A stretch of DNA of 14,216 nt from assembly GCF_040392825.1 (NCBI RefSeq), contig NZ_JBEBVH010000087.1, positions 1 through 14,216 on the forward strand, in the 5' to 3' direction. This DNA is from Pseudopedobacter sp040392825 (lineage in GTDB: Bacteria; Bacteroidota; Bacteroidia; Sphingobacteriales; Sphingobacteriaceae). The notes below the pieces were generated by a model, which saw only the letters and a program-made list of their open reading frames with translations, was not told where the DNA came from and ran no database searches. How positions within the stretch are numbered: the stretch's first letter is position 1; each line of letters opens with the position of its first letter. Position numbers and translations under genes: made by a program. Shown here one piece after another: positions 7,930 to 14,216 of the stretch.

Positions 7930-8937
7930 TTAAATTAACTCGTTACTCAATTGCCTCATTTCGACAACAGGCGCTTGTTGCTGATACAAAATACGGTATA
8001 CTGCGTTTAGGATTGGCATATCTACGTTGTATTTTTTATTAATCTGAAAAATACAATTTGTTGCATAATATCCTTCGGCTATCATATTCATTTCCAATTG
8101 GGCAGATTTAACGGTATATCCCTTACCTATCATATTCCCAAACGTCCTGTTTCTGCTAAATTGTGAATAACAAGTCACTAATAAATCGCCCAGGTAAGCA
8201 GATTCTTTTACGTCTCTGTGAATGGGATGAATGACATCGACAAAACGCTTCATTTCTCTTAAAGCATTTGAAATAAAAACTGCCTGGTAGTTATCTCCAT
8301 AACCAACTCCATGTGCAATACCACTGGCAACAGCATAAATATTTTTTAATACAGCAGCGTATTCGGTTCCGAATATATCGTCAGAAAGAATAGTTTTAAT
8401 ATATCTGGTACGCAATAGGGAAGCAAAATGCGAGGCTAACTCGTTATTTTGTGAAGCTATAGTAAGATAAGAAAGTTTCTCGAGTGCAACTTCCTCGGCA
8501 TGACAGGGGCCACTGATAACAACTAAATCAGTATAAGGTACCTTATAAATTTCATGCATAAAATCGCCCACTATCATATTCTCTTCCGGAACAATTCCCT
8601 TAATCGCCGAAACTATCTTTTTTCCTTTAAAATGCTCCGGAAGGAGCCCTGCTAAAGACTGCTTCAAAAATGCGGCAGGTGTATTTAAAATAATAATATC
8701 TGATTGTGATACAATTTTCTGAATGTCAGAATCTACATTCTCGGGTTGAATTTTTAATTCAACAGCAGAAATATAATATGGGTTATGTTTAAATTCTCTG
8801 ATATGTGTGATAGCCGCTTCATTTCTCATCCACCAAAAAATCTGCTTTTCAGCTTCATTATCACCTAGCATCTTTACAATAGATGTTGCCCAGCTGCCTC
8901 CTCCTACTACGCCTATCTTATTTTTATTGTTGTACAT
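7930..8937 (-). CDS. gpsA: NAD(P)H-dependent glycerol-3-phosphate dehydrogenase
   Basis: This enzyme reduces dihydroxyacetone phosphate to sn-glycerol 3-phosphate in the cytoplasm, supplying the backbone for membrane phospholipids. The N-terminal Rossmann fold has IGVVGGGSWATSIVKML for the cofactor. SAIKGI and SGPCHAEEV mark the middle, the probable catalytic lysine lies in AVLKNIYAVASGIAHG (K198 counted from the chosen start), and the C-terminal helical domain has YLGDLLVTCYSQFSRNRTFG. The protein is 335 residues, as usual for the family. I chose the ATG at 8937; the frame opens three codons earlier with TTG at 8946, which adds only three residues outside the conserved domain. It lies on the same strand as the esterase gene, 104 bases away, and after the efflux pair, but function links it to neither. 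It is probably transcribed alone. Confidence 0.96.
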   Translation of the reverse strand: MYNNKNKIGVVGGGSWATSIVKMLGDNEAEKQIFWWMRNEAAITHIREFKHNPYYISAVELKIQPENVDSDIQKIVSQSDIIILNTPAAFLKQSLAGLLPEHFKGKKIVSAIKGIVPEENMIVGDFMHEIYKVPYTDLVVISGPCHAEEVALEKLSYLTIASQNNELASHFASLLRTRYIKTILSDDIFGTEYAAVLKNIYAVASGIAHGVGYGDNYQAVFISNALREMKRFVDVIHPIHRDVKESAYLGDLLVTCYSQFSRNRTFGNMIGKGYTVKSAQLEMNMIAEGYYATNCIFQINKKYNVDMPILNAVYRILYQQQAPVVEMRQLSNELI

Positions 8938-8991
8938 GTTATGCAAAGTAAGACAAAAAGTAAAAAGTAAACAATAAAAATTGATCAGGCG

Positions 8992-9007
8992 ACAGCTTAA
9001 AAGCTGT
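8992..9007 (-). terminator. Short hairpin downstream of the adaptor gene (weak terminator candidate)
   Basis: ACAGCT (8992-8997) and AGCTGT (9002-9007) form a tight stem with a four-base loop in the 133-base gap between the adaptor gene and gpsA. On the minus strand it is followed after a few bases by CAATTTTTATTG, a loose T-rich stretch. It could end the tolC/adaptor transcript before gpsA. The stem is short, so the call is tentative. Confidence 0.4.
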
Positions 9008-9070
9008 ACTGCTGCTTGCCTTATTAAAAATCTTTATATGCTTTGTCTTCTTTGGGTTTAGCAATATTTA

Positions 9071-10387
9071 CTATTTCTTAACTTCGGCGAACAATTTGTT
9101 TTTATCCACAACTTCAACCTCGCTTCCATCTTTTAGATCCTTTGAAATGGCACTATAAGGCGCACTGATTACCTGTTGGTCTTTTTTTAAGCCTTCTACT
9201 ATGATAAACTGATTGTCCTGAATTCCTGTTTTTACTTCTACCTGCTTAGCTTTATTTCCTTCCAGTACAAAAACATACTCTTTCGCTTTGGTTTTTGGTT
9301 TAGATTCTTCTTTATCATTTTCGGGCTTCTCCTGATTTTCATTTTCTCTAACCGTAACCGCCTGAATAGGCACAACCATTCCCTTATTTTTATTAGTTTG
9401 TATATCAACTGTTGCTGACAGGCCTGGTCTAAAAGGAGAAGGAAGTTTGTTTTTCTGCATCACATCTGCATATGATTCAGGTAAAATTTTCACTTTAACT
9501 GCAAAATTAGTCACCTGATCTACACTTTCGCCTACAATACTTGCAGAACTGGCAATTTCTGTAACAATACCTTTGAATTTTTTCCCCATAAAGGCATCTA
9601 CTTCAATAATAGAAGTATCTCCCAAACTCAATCTGTTAATATCATTTTCGTTCACTTCTACATTTACTTCCATACTGCTTAAATCGGCAATAGTCATGAT
9701 TTCTGTACCGCTCATTTGTGCAGTACCTACTACTCTCTCTCCTTTTTCTACAGACAGTTTCGATACAACACCATCTACGGGAGCATAAATATTTGTTCTG
9801 GCTAAATTATCTCCGGCTTCTTTAACCGCCGCTCCGGTTTGTTCCAAATTGAATTTTGCCCCAACCAGTCCCTGTTTCGCAGATTCTAAATTTGCTTTTG
9901 CTGTCAGATATTCTGCCTGGGCAGCATCAAACTCAGAAGCAGATATCACTTTTTCTTTATATAGAGTTTGGTTCCTTTTATATCTGGCCTCGACATTCTT
10001 AAAGTTGGCTTCTGCCTGAACAATTTGTTGCTGAGCACTTCCTACTGCAGCCTTCTGAGCATTATAGGATGCTACACTTCTTTCATATCCCGACACTAAA
10101 ATATCTGGCTTTATTTTACATAGTAATTGTCCTTTCTTAACAATATCACCTTCTCTTACATTCAGCTCTACTATTTCACCAGACACTTCAGGACTTAGTT
10201 TTACCTGAACTTCTGGCTGGATTTTGCCACTGGCAGAAACCGTTTCAATAACATCTTTGGTTTCTACTTTAGATACTGCAACTTTTATGGCTTTACTTTT
10301 TCCTATCCAGCCCATCTTCGCAGCAACAACTCCAAGAACAACCAGTACAACTGCAACAATTATTATTTTCTTTAATTTTTTATTCAT
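9071..10387 (-). CDS. MacA/HlyD-like periplasmic adaptor (membrane fusion protein) of an efflux system
   Basis: This 438-residue adaptor bridges an inner-membrane pump and a TolC-type outer-membrane channel. An N-terminal membrane anchor (about 7-23) precedes the first half of the lipoyl domain (about 57-94, GKIQPEVQVKLSPEVSGEIV). A long helical hairpin follows (about 100-195, rich in A/Q/E/K). The second lipoyl half (about 197-236) contains YAPVDGVVSKLSVEKGERV. A beta-barrel (about 237-335) and a membrane-proximal domain (about 336-430) complete the layout. A charged low-complexity insert (about 347-369, rich in E, K, N and P) interrupts the membrane-proximal domain. The gene starts 12 bases after the tolC-family stop codon, so the two are clearly co-transcribed. 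The motifs resemble adaptors of MacAB-like ABC exporters more than RND ones. No ABC or RND pump gene follows; gpsA does. The exported substrate cannot be inferred. Confidence 0.92.
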   Translation of the reverse strand: MNKKLKKIIIVAVVLVVLGVVAAKMGWIGKSKAIKVAVSKVETKDVIETVSASGKIQPEVQVKLSPEVSGEIVELNVREGDIVKKGQLLCKIKPDILVSGYERSVASYNAQKAAVGSAQQQIVQAEANFKNVEARYKRNQTLYKEKVISASEFDAAQAEYLTAKANLESAKQGLVGAKFNLEQTGAAVKEAGDNLARTNIYAPVDGVVSKLSVEKGERVVGTAQMSGTEIMTIADLSSMEVNVEVNENDINRLSLGDTSIIEVDAFMGKKFKGIVTEIASSASIVGESVDQVTNFAVKVKILPESYADVMQKNKLPSPFRPGLSATVDIQTNKNKGMVVPIQAVTVRENENQEKPENDKEESKPKTKAKEYVFVLEGNKAKQVEVKTGIQDNQFIIVEGLKKDQQVISAPYSAISKDLKDGSEVEVVDKNKLFAEVKK

Positions 10388-10399
10388 AAATCGATTATT

Positions 10400-11758
10400 T
10401 TAAAGATTTATAGGGTTTCCTAAATAAAAATCTACCACTTTACTCCTGAAAAGCAAATCATATTTTGCCTGTATAAAATCGAACTCAGACTTATTGAAAT
10501 TCACCTGAGAAGTATTTAATTCTATTGCACTTACCAAACCCACATCATATCTTTTCTTGGTAACTTCAAAAGCTTCTTTCGAAGATTCCAAAGCTGATTG
10601 GGTAGCATAAAAACGCTTATCAGCGGCTCTCAAATCTAAAATGGCCTGGTTAATTACTTTATTGAGACTATTTTTAGCAACCTGCTCTGCAACTTTTGCA
10701 CTTTCGTACCTGATTTTGGCTATGTTAGCGGCTGAACGAATCCTATAGTTATTGAATATGGGTATGTTTACCTGCAATCCAACATATTTATTAATATTCT
10801 CGTCCAACTGTTTGGAGAAAGAATTCGAAAGAATGCTGGAATACCTTGTCCCGATTCCGCCCCTAAAAGAAAGACTCGGATATAAATCGCCCTTGGCAGC
10901 TTTTAACGCATAAGCGGCAGCTTCTGTATTATATTTTGCTACCCTCACATCCGGGTAATTTTCTACTGCCTGATTATAAACTGCACTTGCTGTGTACCCC
11001 GATTCCAATTTTGCCAGCGAAGGAATAACCGGTATTTCCAATTCTATCTCTTCCTGCAGACTCAATTCCATCAGCTGCTTTAATTCTAATACAGAAAGAT
11101 CATAAGCATTTTGTGCATTTGTTAAGCTCAATTCATTATTCGCTACCTGGGCTCTGGCCTGAGATAAATCGGCTAAGGTTTTATTTCCAACATCAAAATT
11201 TCTTTGGGCGATACTTAACTGTTCTTTAGACAAAGTTAATTGCTGATTACTTGCTACAACTAAATCTCTATTAGCCAAAGCCTGCAGATAGGTTGTTATT
11301 ACCGATAGCAGTAAATCATTTTTTATTTTTTCGACATTACTGATATCTGATTTCAATAATGCTTTATTCTGTAAAACTCTGTTTCTTAAAGAGAAGCCCT
11401 GAAAGATAGGAACACTTGTACCTAAATTTCCATCTAATTGATCTGCCTCTTGTACTACGGTTCCTGAAGTTTGATCGAAAAACAGACCAAACTGTCTGCT
11501 TGCCGAGCTGGAAGCGTTTAATGATGGCACCAGCTCGAATTTAGATTGTTTTAGATTTTCCGCAGAAATATCAGATTGCAAAACAGTTTGTTTAACCTGC
11601 AGATTGTTAGATAAAGCTAAATCTATAGCTTCCCTGAGACCAATTTTCCTAACAGCCTGTGCCTGTACTACCATACTAAATAATTGAAAAGTACATAGCA
11701 CACTAAAAAAAACAGCGAAACTTTTACCCTTCAAAAATCTAAAGACAATTATTCTCAT
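10400..11758 (-). CDS. TolC-family outer-membrane efflux channel
   Basis: This 452-residue outer-membrane protein would form the exit duct for a tripartite efflux or secretion system. A signal peptide (about 1-34, ending VVQAQA) comes before two OEP repeats (about 39-232 and 255-447). The internal duplication is visible: VPIFQGFSLRNRV (116-128) matches IPIFNNYRIRSAA (332-344), and FDVGNKTLADLSQARAQV (188-205) matches YDVGLVSAIELNTSQVNF (404-421). Both halves are helical, rich in A, N, Q and L, as expected of the periplasmic tunnel. The length is normal. It is the first gene of a two-gene unit with the downstream adaptor (12-base gap). It diverges from the deacetylase gene, leaving only 43 bases for both leaders. 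Confidence 0.94.
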   Translation of the reverse strand: MRIIVFRFLKGKSFAVFFSVLCTFQLFSMVVQAQAVRKIGLREAIDLALSNNLQVKQTVLQSDISAENLKQSKFELVPSLNASSSASRQFGLFFDQTSGTVVQEADQLDGNLGTSVPIFQGFSLRNRVLQNKALLKSDISNVEKIKNDLLLSVITTYLQALANRDLVVASNQQLTLSKEQLSIAQRNFDVGNKTLADLSQARAQVANNELSLTNAQNAYDLSVLELKQLMELSLQEEIELEIPVIPSLAKLESGYTASAVYNQAVENYPDVRVAKYNTEAAAYALKAAKGDLYPSLSFRGGIGTRYSSILSNSFSKQLDENINKYVGLQVNIPIFNNYRIRSAANIAKIRYESAKVAEQVAKNSLNKVINQAILDLRAADKRFYATQSALESSKEAFEVTKKRYDVGLVSAIELNTSQVNFNKSEFDFIQAKYDLLFRSKVVDFYLGNPINL

Positions 11759-11801
11759 CTTTGCTTTCGTTTGATATATTTAAACATAAACATTTTCATT
11801 T
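11759..11801. promoter_or_regulatory. 43-base divergent spacer between tolC-family and deacetylase genes
   Basis: The two start codons face away from each other across only 43 AT-rich bases. Promoters for both genes must overlap here or extend into the opposite coding sequence. No clear TTTG / TAnnTTTG pair is visible on either strand, so this entry marks a location, not identified boxes. Confidence 0.35.
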
Positions 11802-12422
11802 ATGTATCTTGTTAAATCTCCATGGTTACTGAAAAAATTTTATGCCAATAATTTGATATGGAACATACCTAAAGACGATAAAACAATTTACATTACGTTT
11901 GACGACGGTCCTATACCTATTGTTACACCTTTCGTTTTGGAAACATTAAAAAAGTTCTCTGCCAAAGCTACTTTTTTCTGTATTGGAGATAACATAGATA
12001 AACACCCTGACATATTTAAACAAATTATTGCAGAGGGACATGGGGTTGGTAATCACACTTATAACCATTTAAAAGGTTGGGAGACCGCAACAGAAAATTA
12101 CATATCCAATGCATTAAAATGTCAAAAATTGACACAAAGCAATTTATTCAGGCCGCCGTATGGACGAATAAAAAAAGACCAGATCAAACAATTGAGATCA
12201 AACATTGAAGGGTTAAAAATTATTATGTGGGATGTTCTCAGCGGAGATTTTGACATTAATTTATCTCCCGAAAAATGCCTTCAGAATGTATTAAAACACA
12301 CGAAACCGGGTAGTATTGTTGTTTTCCACGATAGCCTAAAGGCTAAAGACAGAATGGAATATACATTACCACGAGCGTTAGCACATTGGCAAAAAGCGGG
12401 TTATACCTTTAAAGCACTATAA
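11802..12422 (+). CDS. Polysaccharide deacetylase family protein (NodB homology domain, CE4)
   Basis: This 206-residue metal-dependent deacetylase of carbohydrate esterase family 4 removes acetyl groups from N-acetylated (or O-acetylated) sugars. All the NodB-domain motifs are present. Motif 1 is TFDDGP (Asp34 catalytic base, Asp35 metal ligand). Motif 2 is HTYNH (His85 and His89 metal ligands). Motif 3 is RPPYG (117-121), motif 4 lies around WDVLSGDFD (143-151, Asp144), and motif 5 is VVFHDS (His176). It is little more than the bare domain. The N-terminus (MYLVKSPWLLKKFYANNLIW) lacks a typical cleavable signal peptide, so it may act in the cytoplasm or at the membrane on a precursor such as a peptidoglycan or polysaccharide intermediate. 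The actual substrate is unknown. The gene diverges from the tolC-family gene and ends at a strong terminator. Confidence 0.95.
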   Translation: MYLVKSPWLLKKFYANNLIWNIPKDDKTIYITFDDGPIPIVTPFVLETLKKFSAKATFFCIGDNIDKHPDIFKQIIAEGHGVGNHTYNHLKGWETATENYISNALKCQKLTQSNLFRPPYGRIKKDQIKQLRSNIEGLKIIMWDVLSGDFDINLSPEKCLQNVLKHTKPGSIVVFHDSLKAKDRMEYTLPRALAHWQKAGYTFKAL

Positions 12423-12423
12423 T

Positions 12424-12457
12424 AAAAAGCCTTACATTTCTCAACGTAAGGCTTTTT
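12424..12457. terminator. Bidirectional intrinsic terminator between deacetylase and OmpA-family genes
   Basis: A perfect 12-bp stem (AAAAAGCCTTAC at 12424-12435, GTAAGGCTTTTT at 12446-12457) encloses a 10-base loop. The A-run on one side and T-run on the other give a U-tract in both directions. It begins two bases after the deacetylase stop codon and lies 18 bases beyond the stop of the convergent OmpA-family gene, so it should serve both. Confidence 0.92.
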
Positions 12458-12475
12458 CTTCCCTCAACTCCCCAT

Positions 12476-14216
12476 CTATTTATCTATAATACTTAAAACT
12501 TTCAATTCAGTTCTTCTATTTTGCTGATGTTTCACTTCAGAACAGCGTATACCATCATAACAACCATTTAACAATTTAGTTTCTCCATATCCTTTTGCTA
12601 CCAATCTATTTTTATCAATCCCTTTACCTACGATATATGCAACTGCAGATTTTGCCCTGGCATTAGATAATATCATGTTATAAGCATTACTCCCTCTGCA
12701 ATCTGTATGAGAAGATAATTCTACTTTTAAAGACGGATTTTGATTCATAATATTAACCACATTATCCAAAATCCGGGCAGCATCCGGCCTGATATTAGAT
12801 TTATCAAAATCATAATGTATATCTTTTAAAACAAAGGTCTTTCCGGTTTCAATATCTTCAACCGGGAGCTTTAGCTTAACATAAAATGTTTCGTTTCTAT
12901 CCAATCCCTTGGTACTTACTTTTTCGGTTTGGGAAAATTTTCCCGATTGATGTGCTACAACAGCGTAGTCCGACTCCTGAGCCAGTTGATAAGCGAATTT
13001 GGCATCAGCGTCAGAAACCTGAGACGTCTTAGTAGAGCTGGTGATATTGGTTAAAATTGTATTGATATTGGGTAATTTAGAGTCATCTTTTAAACTTACC
13101 GTTTCTCCAATTAGAGTAAAACGTGGATCATTATGTAAAATTTCTCTATAAATCACTTCACTATCTTCATCAAAATCAGCGCCTGCAATAGTTGCTGTTG
13201 TAGTCGAAATACCATTTTTAGCTCCGGAAATGAAATAATTATCACGCTTCGCATTTTTAATCTTAGGAATTTCTCCGTTAGCGTCAGTCATAAAAGTTAA
13301 GATTTTTGACCCCGATTTCACCGTCACAACAACGTTTTCCAATAACATTCCTGTTTGCTTATCTTTAGCTACAATTAAAATATCTTTAACGTTTTCGGTT
13401 GGGCTAATAACCATGGGCAATTCTGGTATTTCCGGCTTCTTACCTTTGCCCCATATAAATCTGACACCTCCTAAAATATTAAAAGCTTTTATATGTGTTT
13501 GAAGATCTACAGGATTGGATTCGAAGTATTCGTTCAGATTCAGAATAACACCCCCGCTTTCATTAAATGAAGTTTTCCTGTCGATATCTTGTATTTGATT
13601 ATATTTTTGATAGTGGAATTCACCATTTTCATTACCGAACGTTGACCCAAATGTATTCATATAATCGGTTTGCAAAAACAAACCAATAACAGGACTTACC
13701 TGATAAGAAATTCTTACTCCGCCGACCCCCACCAAAGATTTTGGACTACTTGTTGGATTATTGGTCTGTTCCGGCAAGAACTGAGCCTGATTATTCACCG
13801 TAAGTACATGGCTATATTGCGGAAATTCCTGAAACATAGCTCCTCCTTTAATGAAAGCTTCTATTCCAAATTGATAAACAGAGAATTTATATGTTGGGCC
13901 AACCATTACATTTAGTCCTCTGAATCTGGTAGCATTATCATATTTGGCGACGAGAGACCCGTTAGTAAAATAGATATCCCCGCAGGTGCATATTTCATGT
14001 TGAAAAGTCCGGAAATCGAGCCCTAAAGCAAATTTATTTTCTTTAAAGTATCGATCAACAGTTATTCCCAGCATTGCACCATTTTTTGCCTTCCCCACAT
14101 CGCCTTTATAGCTACCAAGAGGGAGACTACCCCCGCCAAAAGTAGCTAACTGCCATTTACCATTAGGGGACATTTCTATACTTTGCGCCGACCCGACGAC
14201 ATTTATTAAAAAAAGA
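12476..14216 (-). CDS. OmpA-family outer-membrane protein with N-terminal barrel (5' end outside window)
   Basis: This outer-membrane protein probably ties the membrane to peptidoglycan. The frame has an ATG at 14173 but stays open to the right edge. The upstream residues (LFLINVVGSAQS) look like the end of a signal peptide, so the real start is beyond 14216 and 14173 is internal. Numbering from that internal Met, a beta-barrel-like domain (about 5-241) is followed by a carboxypeptidase-regulatory-like beta domain (about 262-330, VAKDKQTGMLLENVVVTV). A second beta-rich region spans about 345-440. The OmpA C-terminal domain (about 447-562) contains IHYDFDKSNIRPDA, HTDCRG with Asp491 and SNARAKSAVAYI with Arg506, the two residues that grip diaminopimelate in OmpA. 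Cys492, Cys538 and Cys544 could form disulphides, as could the CxC at 62-64. It converges on the deacetylase gene. Its partner and ligand are unknown. Confidence 0.93.
   Translation of the reverse strand, partial: LFLINVVGSAQSIEMSPNGKWQLATFGGGSLPLGSYKGDVGKAKNGAMLGITVDRYFKENKFALGLDFRTFQHEICTCGDIYFTNGSLVAKYDNATRFRGLNVMVGPTYKFSVYQFGIEAFIKGGAMFQEFPQYSHVLTVNNQAQFLPEQTNNPTSSPKSLVGVGGVRISYQVSPVIGLFLQTDYMNTFGSTFGNENGEFHYQKYNQIQDIDRKTSFNESGGVILNLNEYFESNPVDLQTHIKAFNILGGVRFIWGKGKKPEIPELPMVISPTENVKDILIVAKDKQTGMLLENVVVTVKSGSKILTFMTDANGEIPKIKNAKRDNYFISGAKNGISTTTATIAGADFDEDSEVIYREILHNDPRFTLIGETVSLKDDSKLPNINTILTNITSSTKTSQVSDADAKFAYQLAQESDYAVVAHQSGKFSQTEKVSTKGLDRNETFYVKLKLPVEDIETGKTFVLKDIHYDFDKSNIRPDAARILDNVVNIMNQNPSLKVELSSHTDCRGSNAYNMILSNARAKSAVAYIVGKGIDKNRLVAKGYGETKLLNGCYDGIRCSEVKHQQNRRTELKVLSIIDK

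Noticed and set aside
8938..8946. TTG at 8946 as the gpsA start
   Set aside because: An ATG follows three codons later, nearer the Rossmann motif; the extra residues (MHN) add nothing recognisable.
9573..9788. A 71-codon plus-strand frame inside the adaptor gene
   Set aside because: It is antisense to the adaptor's lipoyl and beta-barrel regions, with no independent evidence.
13670..13915. An 81-codon plus-strand frame inside the OmpA-family gene
   Set aside because: It is antisense to the barrel domain and lacks any recognisable motif.

Overview
The window looks like a chromosomal stretch from a low-GC Bacteroidota, most likely the Pedobacter/Sphingobacteriaceae group. This rests on gene content: a SusC-type TonB-dependent transporter with an STN domain behind an ECF sigma/FecR pair, a SASA-family esterase, a Bacteroidota-type GpsA, an OmpA-family protein with a barrel and carboxypeptidase-regulatory-like middle, AT-rich spacers and no Shine-Dalgarno-like leaders. 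The genus is an inference, not read from a marker gene.

Left third (1-5057, all minus strand): an ECF sigma factor, its FecR-type anti-sigma factor and a SusC-like outer-membrane transporter lie in that transcriptional order. This is the standard trans-envelope signalling arrangement controlling uptake of a glycan or other large nutrient. The STN domain of the transporter is expected to signal substrate binding to the FecR periplasmic domain, which releases the sigma factor. The transporter runs off the left edge, and a SusD-like lipoprotein would be expected beyond it. A hairpin and a short direct repeat lie between fecR and the transporter gene.

Middle (5289-8937): a lone DUF1016/YhcG-type PD-(D/E)XK nuclease gene on the plus strand is converged upon by a secreted sialate-O-acetylesterase-like SASA hydrolase. 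A perfect 14-bp hairpin separates their 3' ends. The glycerol-3-phosphate dehydrogenase gene gpsA lies upstream of the hydrolase on the same strand.

Right part (9071-14216): a two-gene unit encodes a TolC-family outer-membrane channel and a MacA/HlyD-like periplasmic adaptor, with no inner-membrane pump in the window. A polysaccharide deacetylase diverges from tolC across only 43 bases. It converges on an OmpA-family outer-membrane protein gene, with a clear bidirectional terminator between them. The OmpA-family gene continues past the right edge: the frame stays open through what looks like a signal-peptide end, so its real start is outside the window.

No gap between genes exceeds 300 bases, and I saw no RNA gene, CRISPR array, insertion sequence or attachment site. 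Most of the window is ordinary core or nutrient-uptake content. The items most worth a second look are the isolated DUF1016 nuclease, the pump-less TolC/adaptor pair and the fecR-susC intergenic region. I do not see a convincing new multi-gene system.
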